Notes under the pieces: model-generated | The model's database searches: none | Told to the model about the DNA's origin: nothing | Seen by the model: the letters and a program-made list of their open reading frames with translations, nothing else | Assembly (NCBI GenBank): GCA_937950315.1 | Contig: CALFDU010000021.1 | Coordinates: forward strand, 48,011 to 112,010 | Direction: 5' to 3' | Source of the DNA: an uncultured Saprospiraceae bacterium | GTDB taxonomy: Bacteria > Bacteroidota > Bacteroidia > Chitinophagales > Saprospiraceae | DNA length: 64,000 nucleotides | Position numbers and translations under genes: made by a program | In this document: in pieces, positions 19,185 through 28,345 of the stretch | How the letters are laid out: each line of letters opens with the position of its first letter | How positions within the stretch are numbered: the stretch's first letter is position 1

Positions 19185-19248
19185 CTATTTTTGAACTTAA
19201 TAGAAGTTTAAAAACGTTGTAAAATCAGCTAATTATTAACAAAACAAA

Positions 19249-19256
19249 TACATTTG
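19249..19256 (+). promoter_or_regulatory. -7-like element overlapping the infC start codon
   Basis: TACATTTG exactly fits TAnnTTTG, and its last three bases are the TTG proposed as infC start. Either the promoter is not used, or translation begins downstream or on a leaderless transcript. Confidence 0.4.
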
Positions 19257-19838
19257 CGTAAACCAAGAAGACCCTTTCAAAGAGTCAAAGAGCCAGAATT
19301 TAGAACTAATAGGAATATTAGAGCGACCAAAATCAGATTGGTTGGAGACAACTTCGATAAAATTTCAGAAGTGGCTCAACAAAAAATAGAATCAGGAGTG
19401 GTAGATACCAGAAGTGCTATTGCATGGGCTGATGCCATGGATCTTGATTTGGTAGAGATCAGTCCTAAAGCTGAACCACCAGTTTGTAAAATTATTGACT
19501 ACAATAAATTCCTTTATCTTAAAAAGAAGAAAGACAAGGAAATTAAGTCCAAAACAGCGAAGACAGTCATAAAAGAGATCAGATTTGGTCCAAATACAGA
19601 TGACCATGATTTTGATTTCAAACTAAAACATGCTAAGAAATTTCTTTCAGAAGGTTCAAAAGTAAAAGCATACGTGTTTTTTAGAGGAAGAACCATCGTA
19701 TTTAAAGATAGGGGGCAATTGTTGTTGTTGAGATTCATCAAAGAACTAGAAGATTTAGGCGGAGCAGAAGCATTGCCTAAAATGGAAGGAAGAAGAATGA
19801 TTGTCATCATTTCGCCATTAAAGAAAAAGAAATCTTAA
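19254..19838 (+). CDS. infC: translation initiation factor IF-3
   Basis: Binds the 30S subunit and checks the start codon. The N-domain begins with RNIRATKIRLVGDN and the linker/C-domain with LDLVEISPKAEPPVCKIIDYNKFLY, both diagnostic; KEIRFGPNTDDHDFDFKLKHAKKFL and RGRTI complete it. 194 residues with a basic N-terminal extension common in this phylum. No ATG is available before residue 60; TTG at 19254 is the best start, upstream stop TAA at 19230. infC is known for non-ATG starts (AUU in E. coli) used in autoregulation. Followed by rpmI and rplT in the conserved order. Confidence 0.96.
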   Translation: MRKPRRPFQRVKEPEFRTNRNIRATKIRLVGDNFDKISEVAQQKIESGVVDTRSAIAWADAMDLDLVEISPKAEPPVCKIIDYNKFLYLKKKKDKEIKSKTAKTVIKEIRFGPNTDDHDFDFKLKHAKKFLSEGSKVKAYVFFRGRTIVFKDRGQLLLLRFIKELEDLGGAEALPKMEGRRMIVIISPLKKKKS

Positions 19839-19864
19839 AAGTTTACCTGCAAGTATAATTATTA

Positions 19865-19872
19865 TATCTTTG
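19865..19872 (+). promoter_or_regulatory. -7 promoter element before rpmI
   Basis: TATCTTTG exactly fits TAnnTTTG, 19 bp before the rpmI ATG, suggesting rpmI-rplT can be transcribed independently of infC. Confidence 0.55.
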
Positions 19873-19891
19873 CGCACCTAAATAAGGTATT

Positions 19892-20092
19892 ATGCCAAAA
19901 GTTAAGACACATTCAAGCGCAAAAAAGCGTTTCAAATTGACAGCGAAGGGAAAAGTTAAACGTTTCCAAGCCAAGACTTCTCACATGATGAGAAACAAAA
20001 CTACCAAGCAAAAGAGAAATCTAGAAGGATCAACAATGGCTTCAAAAGCTGATACTCCTAGAATTTTAAGATTACTTGGGAAAAAGAAATAA
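19892..20092 (+). CDS. rpmI: 50S ribosomal protein L35
   Basis: 66 residues beginning MPKVKTHSSAKKRFKLTAKGK and ending LRLLGKKK, the entire L35 pattern. Strongly basic. Lies between infC and rplT as in most bacteria, with its own promoter-like element upstream. Confidence 0.97.
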   Translation: MPKVKTHSSAKKRFKLTAKGKVKRFQAKTSHMMRNKTTKQKRNLEGSTMASKADTPRILRLLGKKK

Positions 20093-20164
20093 TTTATTGT
20101 TAACCGTTTTGCATGGTCAAGTGCTCGACAAGAAGAGCCCCTGCAATAACAAAAACACAGAAAT

Positions 20165-20509
20165 ATGCCACGTTCAGTTAATTCTGTTGCTTCTAAAAGA
20201 AGAAGAAAAAAGTACTTAAAGGCGGCCAAAGGTTATTTTGGTGCTAGAAAAAATGTTTATACAGTAGCAAAAAATGCTGTTGAAAAAGCATGGTCCTACG
20301 CTTACAGAGATAGAAAAAACAAGAAAAGAGCTTTTAGAAGGTTATGGATTCAGAGAATCAATGCCGGTGCTAGACAAGAGGGGTTGTCCTATTCAAGATT
20401 TATGCACGCTTTAAAAGAGAACAACATTGATTTAAATAGGAAAGTACTTGCTGATTTAGCAATGAACAATCCTGACGCATTTAAAGCGATAATCAATAAA
20501 GTAAAATAA
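20165..20509 (+). CDS. rplT: 50S ribosomal protein L20
   Basis: 114 residues, starting [29 protein letters not shown] (only part quoted: [15 protein letters not shown]) and containing [20 protein letters not shown] and [10 protein letters not shown], characteristic of L20. It binds 23S rRNA early in 50S assembly and represses its own operon in many bacteria. A strong terminator lies 22 bp after the stop. Confidence 0.97.
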   Translation: MPRSVNSVASKRRRKKYLKAAKGYFGARKNVYTVAKNAVEKAWSYAYRDRKNKKRAFRRLWIQRINAGARQEGLSYSRFMHALKENNIDLNRKVLADLAMNNPDAFKAIINKVK

Positions 20510-20531
20510 ATTGACTTTCAATATATTTGTG

Positions 20532-20560
20532 AAAGAGGCTTGTGAAAGCCTCTTTTTTTT
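20532..20560 (+). terminator. rho-independent terminator of the infC-rpmI-rplT operon
   Basis: AAAGAGGCTT (20532-20541), loop GTGA, AAGCCTCTTT (20546-20555), then five more T. Perfect 10-bp stem. The TATATTTG at 20522-20529 just before it is a TAnnTTTG match and could be the promoter of the next gene. Confidence 0.92.
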
Positions 20561-20586
20561 ATGCCTAAACTCAAAATTTACAGACC

Positions 20587-21360
20587 ATGGAATTATCAGC
20601 AATTATACTCGAAATACAAGATCATATCGCCATTCTTACCATTAACAGAGAGAAATCTCTAAATGCTTTAAACAAGCAAGTTATGTCTGAATTGGATTTT
20701 TTATTTTCAGAGCGATTGGTGAATGAAAATCTATTTGGAGTAATAATCCAAGGTGCCGGAGAAAAAGCTTTCGCTGCTGGAGCAGATATTACCGAGTTTA
20801 TGGCTTTGGATGTCAAATCTGGATCAGAGCTTTCAGCCAAAGGACATCGTATCTTTAATCAGATAGAAGCATTTCATATACCTGTGATTGCAGCTGTTCA
20901 TGGATATGCACTTGGTGCGGGATGTGAGCTCGCAATGGCTTGTCACATGAGAATAGCAACCAATGAAGCAATGTTTGGTCAACCAGAAGTAAAACTAGGT
21001 CTTATACCTGGATATGCAGGGACGCAAAGATTAAGTATGCTCGTAGGCAAATCAAAGGCTATGGAGTACACGTTAACAGCTGATATGATCGATGCTAATG
21101 AAGCACATAGGGTTGGCTTGGTTAACCATGTAGTTGAAACTGGAATGCATATAAGTAAGGCAAAAGAAATCATTGCTAAAATATCTAAGAAAGGTCCTAA
21201 AGCTATTTCCAATTCAATAAAAACCATAAATGCCTACTTTGACAAAAATGAAGATGGTGCTGAAATGGAAGTAAGAATATTTGGCGAAAGCCTCAATTCT
21301 AGTGAGTGTAAAGAAGGAGTATCAGCGTTTTTAGAGAAAAGGAAGCCTAATTTTAGATAG
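20587..21360 (+). CDS. enoyl-CoA hydratase/isomerase family protein
   Basis: 257 residues, crotonase fold. The oxyanion-hole segments are AAGADITEF and HGYALGAGCELAMAC; both catalytic glutamates of true enoyl-CoA hydratases are present (in GCELAMA and GQPEVKLG), so hydration of 2-enoyl-CoA is likely rather than another crotonase reaction. Ends with the usual EGVSAFLEKRKPNF. Acts in fatty-acid or amino-acid beta-oxidation in the cytoplasm. Single gene between the ribosomal terminator and a convergent START-like gene. Confidence 0.92.
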   Translation: MELSAIILEIQDHIAILTINREKSLNALNKQVMSELDFLFSERLVNENLFGVIIQGAGEKAFAAGADITEFMALDVKSGSELSAKGHRIFNQIEAFHIPVIAAVHGYALGAGCELAMACHMRIATNEAMFGQPEVKLGLIPGYAGTQRLSMLVGKSKAMEYTLTADMIDANEAHRVGLVNHVVETGMHISKAKEIIAKISKKGPKAISNSIKTINAYFDKNEDGAEMEVRIFGESLNSSECKEGVSAFLEKRKPNFR

Positions 21361-21362
21361 AA

Positions 21363-21746
21363 TTAGCCTCCACAAACGATTTTTAATTTCTTGATTTGAT
21401 TTTCCCAGAAAGTCATCTCTTCATCGACTTCGTCATCATCAGCAAAAGCGGTCAACTCTAAGATTGTTTCATTGGTAATATCTGATTTGTACATCCTAAA
21501 TTCCAGGAATTCATCTTCATCATTGTCGAGAATTTTGAATTTCACCCTTTCTTCTTGAATATCGTCCAACATTTCCCATTCTTCTTCCGATCCATCCCAT
21601 TCAAATGTATAGATCTCATCGTTGATGTCAGCACCATCACAGAACCAACTAACCAAACGGTCAGGTGATGTAATAAACTGATATAATATAGCTGGAGAAG
21701 CTTTAAAAATGAATTCTTGTTCGAATGATATTCTTTTATTAGTCAT
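21363..21746 (-). CDS. START-like (AHSA1-type) domain protein
   Basis: 127 residues, very acidic. Opens with a basic strand and FKASPAILYQFITSPDRLVSWFC, the usual first strand and helix of Bacteroidota START-like proteins, followed by YTFEWDGSEEEWEML and a last helix EEMTFWENQIKKLKIVCGG. These helix-grip folds bind a hydrophobic ligand or partner; no enzymatic role is known. Ends two bases from the convergent hydratase stop and is divergent from rpoD. Confidence 0.88.
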   Translation of the reverse strand: MTNKRISFEQEFIFKASPAILYQFITSPDRLVSWFCDGADINDEIYTFEWDGSEEEWEMLDDIQEERVKFKILDNDEDEFLEFRMYKSDITNETILELTAFADDDEVDEEMTFWENQIKKLKIVCGG

Positions 21747-21878
21747 ATTTTGTGTAAAACGCTGATTATGAGTCGTTAATAGCTATAGTATTATTTAATA
21801 CTCGCAAGGAAAAATAATTTTCCGATAAAACAAAAGAAAAGAACTTTTTTTTGTTTAATACATTAATCTAATGTAAAG

Positions 21879-21909
21879 TTTGACTTTGCGAAAAAAGACC
21901 CGATATTTG
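21879..21909 (+). promoter_or_regulatory. promoter of the primary sigma factor gene
   Basis: TTTG (21879-21882), 19-bp spacer, GATATTTG (21902-21909; one mismatch to TAnnTTTG), 32 bp before the rpoD ATG. This is the best two-part Bacteroidota promoter in the window. Confidence 0.7.
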
Positions 21910-21941
21910 TATATTTAGTATTAAATCGAAATCACACCTAC

Positions 21942-22811
21942 ATGAGGCAATTGAAGATTACCAAGTCAATCACAAATCGAGAAAGTCAATCACTCGAGAA
22001 GTATTTGCAGGAAATTGGAAAGGTTGATTTGTTAACTCCCGAGGAAGAAGTACATCTTGCCCAAAGGATTAAGGAAGGAGACCAAGAAGCATTGGAACAA
22101 TTGACAAAGGCTAATTTAAGATTCGTAGTTTCTGTAGCAAAACAATATCAGAATCAAGGTCTTTCATTGAGTGATTTGATCAATGAAGGTAATTTGGGTT
22201 TGATCAAAGCCGCGCAACGTTTTGATGAAACAAGAGGATTTAAGTTTATTTCTTATGCAGTTTGGTGGATTAGACAATCAATTCTTCAAGCTTTGGCTGA
22301 ACAATCAAGAATTGTAAGGCTTCCTCTTAATAAAGTAGGGTCACTGAATAAGATCAACAGAGCATTTTCAGAATTAGAACAAGAGTTTGAAAGAGAGCCA
22401 TCTTCAGAAGAATTAGCAAATATTCTTGAGATAACAACGGAAGAAGTGGAAACAACACTTGGTGTTGCTTCAAGACACGTTTCTATGGATGCGCCATTTG
22501 TTGACGGTGAAGACAATTCATTGTTGGATGTACTTGAGAATTTCAATACTCCTGATACAGATACTGGATTGGAATATGTAGACTCTTTAAGAAAAGAAAT
22601 AGAAAGATCTCTTAACACACTTACTGAAAGGCAGTGTGATGTGATTAAGCTGTATTTTGGTATTGGTGTTGAACACCCAATGTCACTTGAGGACATAGGA
22701 TCAAGATTTGGCTTGACCAGAGAAAGGGTGAGACAAATCAAAGACAAAGCAATCAATAAATTGAGATCTGCAAGTAGAAGTAAATTGTTGAAAAACTATC
22801 TCGGAGTTTAA
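21942..22811 (+). CDS. rpoD: primary RNA polymerase sigma-70 factor (RpoD/SigA)
   Basis: 289 residues, the short form usual in Bacteroidota, lacking region 1.1. Region 1.2 is [20 protein letters not shown]; 2.1-2.4 include [35 protein letters not shown] and [16 protein letters not shown]; region 3 follows; 4.2 has [23 protein letters not shown]. It directs core polymerase to the TAnnTTTG promoters noted here. ATG 21942 fits the upstream promoter. Confidence 0.97.
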   Translation: MRQLKITKSITNRESQSLEKYLQEIGKVDLLTPEEEVHLAQRIKEGDQEALEQLTKANLRFVVSVAKQYQNQGLSLSDLINEGNLGLIKAAQRFDETRGFKFISYAVWWIRQSILQALAEQSRIVRLPLNKVGSLNKINRAFSELEQEFEREPSSEELANILEITTEEVETTLGVASRHVSMDAPFVDGEDNSLLDVLENFNTPDTDTGLEYVDSLRKEIERSLNTLTERQCDVIKLYFGIGVEHPMSLEDIGSRFGLTRERVRQIKDKAINKLRSASRSKLLKNYLGV

Positions 22812-22893
22812 TCCTCTGTTAATAAATGATTCCTATCAATATTCTGTCATTGCCATGCATTGAATTCAGGTATTAGATCAATCGAATTATGCA

Positions 22894-24429
22894 ATGACTC
22901 CAAAAGAAAATCAAAAATACAAGTATAAAACTTTAGAACCATTGTTACTTGCTGTTAGTATGGTAATCGGAATGTTCTTAGGTTACAATCTATTTGACAA
23001 CAAAAACGATCTTTCTCTTTTAAGCGCTTCGACCTTAGATCCGAGTTCATCTGGAACAGGTATGGGAAGAATTGAAGAAATTATTCGTGTTGTTGAAAAT
23101 AGCTATGTTGATGTAGTCGATTCAGAAAATATTTCCCTAAAAGCCATAGAGGCAATTGTTCAGCAGCTAGATCCTCATTCCAGTTATATTAGTGCCGACG
23201 AATTAGAAGAGTACAATCAGAAAATGCAAGGAAAGCATAAAGGGATTGGAATTGAATCTAAATTTATTGAAGATTCGCTTTATGTGAATTATGTTGTGCC
23301 TGAATCAAATGCTGAAAAAGCAGGAATCAAACCAGGAGATGTAATTCTTAGAATTGAAGATGATACTTTGGTCAATAAAAACCGAAACATCAAGTTTGTA
23401 CAAGAACTACTTAGAAAGACAGAAAATGGATCACTTGAATTTGAAGTATTAAGTTCTGGTGCAGAAAAGTTTAGTAAGAAAATAGCCCTTACCGAGATAG
23501 AGAGTCAATCTGCTTCTAGTCATTATGTGATTGATAACAATCACGGATACATCAAAATTAAAAGATTCAGTGCCAACACATATGATCAATTTTTTAAGTC
23601 ATTAGAATCAATATCTGAAAAGGCAGGCAAGGATGAGTTCAACCTCATTTTGGATTTAAGAGATAACCCAGGAGGGTTTGTTCCTCAAACTTTAAGGATC
23701 TTAAGTCAACTTTTTCCAACAAAAGATAGAGTTCTCAGCTTTACTGAAGGAGAACATAGAAAGCGCAAAGAATACAAGTCTTCGGGAAGAAATTTTTATA
23801 AGGTTAAAAACCTCGTAGTCCTGATTAATGAAAACTCTGCTTCAGCTAGTGAGATTATAGCTGGAGCTGTACAAGATTGGGATAGGGGTGTTCTTATTGG
23901 GCAAGCGACCTATGGAAAAGGGTTGGTTCAAGAAATTTTCCCATTGAAGACAGGCGGTGCCATCAGATTAACAGTAGCCAGGTATGCGACTCCATCAGGA
24001 CGTTTTATTCAAAAACCGTATGAAATTCAAAACGATGCACAGCTGCAAGCAGACTCAACTTTTTACACTAAAAAGTTAAAAAGAAAGATTCAAAACAATG
24101 GAGGAATTATTCCTGATCTTGAAATGGAAATGAATCAGGAGTCTGAGTACAATAGTGAGATTACTGATTATGTTTGTCAGAGGATTTTGCCAGGTAGATC
24201 AGCCATTGATTTGGAAAAACTAATGGATGAAAATATTCCTCTGCCTTTTGAAATAACAGACAAGTTTGGATCTTCAATCAGAAAAATTCGAGCTGAATTG
24301 ATATATAGTTGGTATGGCAAAAAGGCTTACTATGAGTATTTTCAAAAAAGAGATCCACTCGTATTAAAAGCCATTGAAATATTGTCAAAAGACGATCCCG
24401 TCAAGCGACTAGCTTCTAATGAATTTTAG
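22894..24429 (+). CDS. S41-family C-terminal processing peptidase
   Basis: 511 residues. An N-terminal hydrophobic segment (residues 16-32) anchors it in the inner membrane with the rest periplasmic. A PDZ domain (about 110-195; GIGIESKF, AGIKPGDVILRI) is followed by the tail-specific protease core: DLRDNPGG, the serine in NENSASASE (Ser317) and the lysine in YGKGLVQ (Lys342), 25 residues apart as in Tsp/CtpA. Processes C-termini of periplasmic proteins. Its 3' end overlaps the convergent tsaC-type gene by 21 bp. Confidence 0.95.
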   Translation: MTPKENQKYKYKTLEPLLLAVSMVIGMFLGYNLFDNKNDLSLLSASTLDPSSSGTGMGRIEEIIRVVENSYVDVVDSENISLKAIEAIVQQLDPHSSYISADELEEYNQKMQGKHKGIGIESKFIEDSLYVNYVVPESNAEKAGIKPGDVILRIEDDTLVNKNRNIKFVQELLRKTENGSLEFEVLSSGAEKFSKKIALTEIESQSASSHYVIDNNHGYIKIKRFSANTYDQFFKSLESISEKAGKDEFNLILDLRDNPGGFVPQTLRILSQLFPTKDRVLSFTEGEHRKRKEYKSSGRNFYKVKNLVVLINENSASASEIIAGAVQDWDRGVLIGQATYGKGLVQEIFPLKTGGAIRLTVARYATPSGRFIQKPYEIQNDAQLQADSTFYTKKLKRKIQNNGGIIPDLEMEMNQESEYNSEITDYVCQRILPGRSAIDLEKLMDENIPLPFEITDKFGSSIRKIRAELIYSWYGKKAYYEYFQKRDPLVLKAIEILSKDDPVKRLASNEF

Positions 24430-24972
24430 TTCGCCTTCGTCATTAAAACTAAGGAGCATGGAAGGTTCTTCATTGATGCCACTGTCGTAAATTTTATCTA
24501 CGACGATGTCTGCACCTTCGATAATTTCTTTCGATATATCTTCAAAAGATTTAGGAAAAGGTTCTCCTTGAACATTCGCGCTGGTAGAAATAACTGGTCT
24601 GCCTAGATTCTGTATTAATTCCTTACAAAATGGATTGTTGGTAACTCTAATTGCTACAGTTCCATCATGATTTAGTATTTGTGGATGCAACAAATCACTT
24701 GCCTTGTAGATAATACTAATAGGCTTCTTATAGTGAATAAGTAGATTTTCAATTCTTGGATGCAAGTTGGAGACGTACTTTTTGAGGTTTTGAATGCTGT
24801 CAATAAGTAATATACATGGCTTATTGAGATCCCTTTTCTTTACTTCGTAAACATATTTTACGGCACTAAGATTGGTCGCATCGCAACCAATTCCCCAAAT
24901 AGTATCCGTAGGGAACACAATGACTTTGCCTTGACGGACTTGGTCAGAATAGAAAGCAATATTTTTCACCAT
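24409..24972 (-). CDS. tsaC: threonylcarbamoyl-AMP synthase (TsaC/YrdC family)
   Basis: 187 residues, the short YrdC form without the Sua5 C-terminal domain. Shows VIVFPTDTIWGIGCDA, the KKRDLNKP nucleotide-binding lysine/arginine pair, VAIRVTNNPFCKEL, and STSANVQGEPFP. It makes threonylcarbamoyl-adenylate from Thr, bicarbonate and ATP, the first step of t6A37 modification of tRNAs reading ANN codons, including the tRNA-Lys found in this window. Convergent with and overlapping the S41 protease gene. Confidence 0.95.
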   Translation of the reverse strand: MVKNIAFYSDQVRQGKVIVFPTDTIWGIGCDATNLSAVKYVYEVKKRDLNKPCILLIDSIQNLKKYVSNLHPRIENLLIHYKKPISIIYKASDLLHPQILNHDGTVAIRVTNNPFCKELIQNLGRPVISTSANVQGEPFPKSFEDISKEIIEGADIVVDKIYDSGINEEPSMLLSFNDEGELKFIRS

Positions 24973-25121
24973 AGGGGCGATAACAAGTTTGTGGTTAGAA
25001 TCGTTAGTTATATGTGTGTCCTTTAAACAACATACAAGCCTATAAACGCATGAAATAATCGATAAGTATATCGATTATTCAATATTTTAGTAATAACTTC
25101 CAAATTAAATATAAGTTGAAC

Positions 25122-27380
25122 ATGACAAGATTAATTATCATTATTTGTTCTATTATTTTTTTACTTCCATCTGACAGTTATGCAACGCATATTGTAGGAG
25201 GAGATGTAACTTATGAATGCTTGGGGTTCAATGTCGATACAACCGGAGTTGAATTGCGGGTTGAATTCACGATATATAGAGATCTTTTTAGCGGTGGTGC
25301 TCAATTTAACAATGATGCAGATTTTGGTGTTTGGGCAAGTAGTGGAGGTGGATGGAGTTTCTTTCGAGCGATTGAAAATCAAGATTTTTTTGATCGTGCA
25401 AGCGTTCCATTTGATGATGATCCTTGTGTAGATATACCTTCTGGAGTTGGGATAGAAAAAGCCAAATATGCTTTCAGTGTTTTTCTTCCTTTGGATGGTA
25501 GGGATTTTCTTATTGCTTACCAAAGATGTTGCAGAAATCCAACAATTAATAATTTAATAAATCCAGGAGATACTGGTGCAGCTTTTCAGATAGAAGTTAC
25601 AGCAGAATCATTGGCCTTGTGTAATAACAGTCCTCAGTTTAATGAATTTCCGCCGATTTTTATCTGTGCCAATTTCAATATTAATTTTGACCACTCGGCA
25701 GTTGATGCAGAAGGTGATGTATTGGTGTATGAATTTTGTGCTCCACTTCAAGCTGGAGGAACCGATGGTTCGATGGGCACAGGAAACGCAAATTCTTGTA
25801 CTGGAGTCACGCCAAATCCTGCAATATGTCCTCCAGAATTTAATGATGTTGTGTTTGCACCACCTTTTACCGAAGACCAACCGCTTGGAGGAGATCCAAT
25901 TGTAACCATTAATGCTGCAACTGGATTGATTTCAGGAGCACCCACCCAATTGGGACAATTTGTCGTAGGAGTATGTGTGAAAGAGTTTCGAGATGGCGTG
26001 TTGTTAGGGGAAATAAGAAGAGATTTTCAGTTTAACGTTGTGATTTGTACACCAACGGTGGTTGCTGAAATTGATGCTGGTTTTAATGCAGACGACTTAA
26101 CTTTTAATATTGCCTCTTGCGGGGAGAATACTGTTGATATTGTAAATAATAGCTTTCAAGAATCTTCAATTCAAAGTTATAGTTGGTGGTTTGAAATAGC
26201 ACCAGGAGATACAACAAGATTTTCTACCAAAGATGTTTCGGTCACATTTCCAGACATAGGGACATATACAGGTAGTATGATATTGAATGAGGGTACTGAA
26301 TGTTCTGATACCGCAGATGTTTTGGTTAATATTTTCCCTAGCATTGATGCTGAATATGAATTTGAATTTGATACCTGTGTTGCAGGTCCTATCGTTTTTA
26401 ATGATTTATCAGTTACGGGCGCGGATGATATAGTTGCTTGGGACTGGGACTTTAATGGAGCTGGCACCTCGGATCAGCCCAATCCAAGTCATTTATTCCA
26501 AGAGCCTGGACTTCAAGTAGTTGCGCTGACTTCGACTGATTCAAATGGTTGTTCCGATACTGAGATTGCAGAAATTGAATGGTTTCCTGTTCCTCCTTTA
26601 CTTATTGTACAGCCAGATAAGTTCTTGGCATGTGCACCTCTTGGCGAAATTTCCTTTGCAAATTTATCAGAACCGGTAAACGAAGAATATACAATCAATT
26701 GGGATTTTGGGGATGGGAATACTTCGGATTCAATAAGCCCTGTTCACATATATGAAGAGCCTGGAGTTTATTCAGTTGATCTAGAAATTATTTCTCCAAT
26801 TGGATGTGAAACAAGTCAGAATTATCCTAATTGGATAACCATCGAGGAAAGTCCAATCGCTGATTTTACTTTCACCCCTGATAATCCAGATGTGTTTAAT
26901 AAAGAATTATTTTTTACTGATTTGTCTCAAAATTCGGTTGCACAACAATGGAACTTTGATGGAGAGTTTGTGTCATTAGAGCAGAATCCAAACTATACTT
27001 TTCAGGATACAGGAATTTATGATATACAATTAATTGCCTTTCATCAAACAGGTTGTCCTGATACGCTAATTCAGACCATTGACATAAGACCATTGGTAGA
27101 TTATTTCTTACCAAATGCATTTACTCCAAATGGAGATGGAAAGAATGATGTATTTATTGGCAAAGGATTTTTATCAGGATTGAGGGATTTTGAAATGAAT
27201 ATTTGGAACAGGTGGGGTGAGCAGGTATATAGCACCACTGATCCTTTCAGGGGATGGAATGGAACCAAACAAAATGATGGCGATCTATCTCCTCAAGGGG
27301 TTTATGTATGGGAGCTTAGGTATATCGGACCTAGGGGTGGCAATGAGAGTGCCAAAGGCCATGTTACCTTGCTGAGGTAA
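25122..27380 (+). CDS. PKD-domain surface protein with T9SS type B (gliding-associated) C-terminal domain
   Basis: ATG 25122 yields a signal peptide ending DSYA; the TTG at 25116 is not needed. Cadherin-like/PKD-type repeats follow (WDWDFNGAG, NWDFGDGNTSD with VHIYEEPGVYSV, QQWNFDG with YTFQDTGIYDI), then the type B sorting domain of about 90 residues (FLPNAFTPNGDGKNDVF ... MNIWNRWGEQVY ... GWNGT ... GVYVWELRYIG). Secreted by T9SS and displayed or released; typically an adhesin or matrix protein. 752 residues. Its stop codon lies within the first of two 12-bp direct repeats (CTGAGGTAATGA, 27372 and 27388). Confidence 0.92.
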   Translation: MTRLIIIICSIIFLLPSDSYATHIVGGDVTYECLGFNVDTTGVELRVEFTIYRDLFSGGAQFNNDADFGVWASSGGGWSFFRAIENQDFFDRASVPFDDDPCVDIPSGVGIEKAKYAFSVFLPLDGRDFLIAYQRCCRNPTINNLINPGDTGAAFQIEVTAESLALCNNSPQFNEFPPIFICANFNINFDHSAVDAEGDVLVYEFCAPLQAGGTDGSMGTGNANSCTGVTPNPAICPPEFNDVVFAPPFTEDQPLGGDPIVTINAATGLISGAPTQLGQFVVGVCVKEFRDGVLLGEIRRDFQFNVVICTPTVVAEIDAGFNADDLTFNIASCGENTVDIVNNSFQESSIQSYSWWFEIAPGDTTRFSTKDVSVTFPDIGTYTGSMILNEGTECSDTADVLVNIFPSIDAEYEFEFDTCVAGPIVFNDLSVTGADDIVAWDWDFNGAGTSDQPNPSHLFQEPGLQVVALTSTDSNGCSDTEIAEIEWFPVPPLLIVQPDKFLACAPLGEISFANLSEPVNEEYTINWDFGDGNTSDSISPVHIYEEPGVYSVDLEIISPIGCETSQNYPNWITIEESPIADFTFTPDNPDVFNKELFFTDLSQNSVAQQWNFDGEFVSLEQNPNYTFQDTGIYDIQLIAFHQTGCPDTLIQTIDIRPLVDYFLPNAFTPNGDGKNDVFIGKGFLSGLRDFEMNIWNRWGEQVYSTTDPFRGWNGTKQNDGDLSPQGVYVWELRYIGPRGGNESAKGHVTLLR

Positions 27381-27400
27381 TGAATAACTGAGGTAATGAG

Positions 27401-27449
27401 CAATAAAGAAAAAGGAGCGATTTACTAAATCGCTCCTTTTTCTTTATTG
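27401..27449. terminator. bidirectional terminator, perfect 24-bp inverted repeat
   Basis: Arms 27401-27424 and 27426-27449 are exact reverse complements around a single C, containing AGGAGCGATTTA in the stem with A/T-rich flanks that give T runs on both strands. It separates the convergent PKD protein and bacilliredoxin genes. Confidence 0.93.
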
Positions 27450-27459
27450 ATTGTGTTTC

Positions 27460-27876
27460 TTATTTACAATGAGTCTCAAAAGCTTGCACAAGATTGTGAG
27501 CAATTGCTTGAGCCGTATTGCCTTCGATGTGATGTCTCTCTAGCATGTGAACAAGTTTGCCTTCTTTGAACAATGCAATGGCAGGTGAAGAAGGCGGATA
27601 CGGGAGTAAAAATTCCCTAGCTTTTTCAACTGCATCTCTGTCTACGCCAGCAAATACTGTAACTAGATTATCTGGTTTTATTTCAGATTGTGCGGCCATT
27701 TTAGCTCCTGGTCTAGCATTTGCGGCAGCGCAACCACAGACAGAATTTACAACAACAAGTGTAGTTCCTGTTTTGCTTGATAAAGCTTGGTCTACAGCTT
27801 CCGCTGTTTGAAGCCCTGTAAAACCGAAGTCTGTTAAGTCTTGAGCGAGCGGTGCGACTAATTCTGGTGGATACAT
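27460..27876 (-). CDS. BrxA/BrxB-family bacilliredoxin
   Basis: 138 residues, thioredoxin fold of the YphP/YqiW family. The N-terminal MYPPELVAPLAQDLTDFGF and the catalytic CGC (Cys47, Cys49 in VNSVCGCAAANARP) are signature features, as are DRDAVEKAREFL and PPSSPAIALFKEGKLVHM. Bacilliredoxins remove bacillithiol mixed disulfides from proteins, so bacillithiol use is suggested (biosynthesis genes are not in the window). Preceded by its own short upstream region and followed by the bidirectional terminator. Confidence 0.95.
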   Translation of the reverse strand: MYPPELVAPLAQDLTDFGFTGLQTAEAVDQALSSKTGTTLVVVNSVCGCAAANARPGAKMAAQSEIKPDNLVTVFAGVDRDAVEKAREFLLPYPPSSPAIALFKEGKLVHMLERHHIEGNTAQAIAHNLVQAFETHCK

Positions 27877-27952
27877 ATGTTTAAATTTCTAAAATATGAT
27901 TAATAAGTGTAATATATTAACTAAAATTGTGAATATAAATTTTCTCAAAAAT

Positions 27953-28318
27953 ATGAAGATTATACCCCTAATTCTAATTGCTACACTCACAATAACACTT
28001 TTGTTGCCACAAGGTTGCACAAGAGATGTATTACTTAGTTCTGATGCATGCGAAGAAAGTGAGATTACAACGTACAGTGATATCCGAAATATACTTACTG
28101 GATCATGTGGTGCTGGCACTACCGAATGTCATGTTACAGGTGGTGTATTTCCAGATTACACTAGCTACAATGATGCTATGGCAAATACACTGACCTTTAA
28201 CAGATTTGAGACAAGAGTATTGATTAAGATGGATATGCCTCAAGAAGGGTGGCCACAGTTGGATTCCGTCGAGTTTAGAATGATAAAGTGTTGGGTGGAA
28301 GGAGACTACCAACAATAA
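27953..28318 (+). CDS. small lipoprotein with cytochrome-c-like CX6CH motif
   Basis: ATG 27953 gives a lipoprotein signal with Cys after LLPQG; the frame from 27896 only adds a non-signal extension. The mature protein has TYSDIRNILTGSCGAGTTECHVTGG, then FPDYTSYNDAM and a C-terminal MIKCWVEGD. This resembles monohaem cytochrome-type domains of Bacteroidota (I-x-x-I-x-x-x-SC....CH...G...L.SY), but the spacing between cysteines is six, not two, so haem attachment is unproven. 121 residues. It starts a three-gene operon with DUF5777 and a dihaem cytochrome. Confidence 0.72.
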   Translation: MKIIPLILIATLTITLLLPQGCTRDVLLSSDACEESEITTYSDIRNILTGSCGAGTTECHVTGGVFPDYTSYNDAMANTLTFNRFETRVLIKMDMPQEGWPQLDSVEFRMIKCWVEGDYQQ

Positions 28319-28345
28319 AAAATGAACCTCACTAAAAGAAACAAT

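Noticed and set aside
22286..22756. Minus-strand ORF of 156 codons in rpoD
   Set aside because: Antisense shadow of conserved sigma regions 3-4; Ser/Leu-rich and without own start signals.
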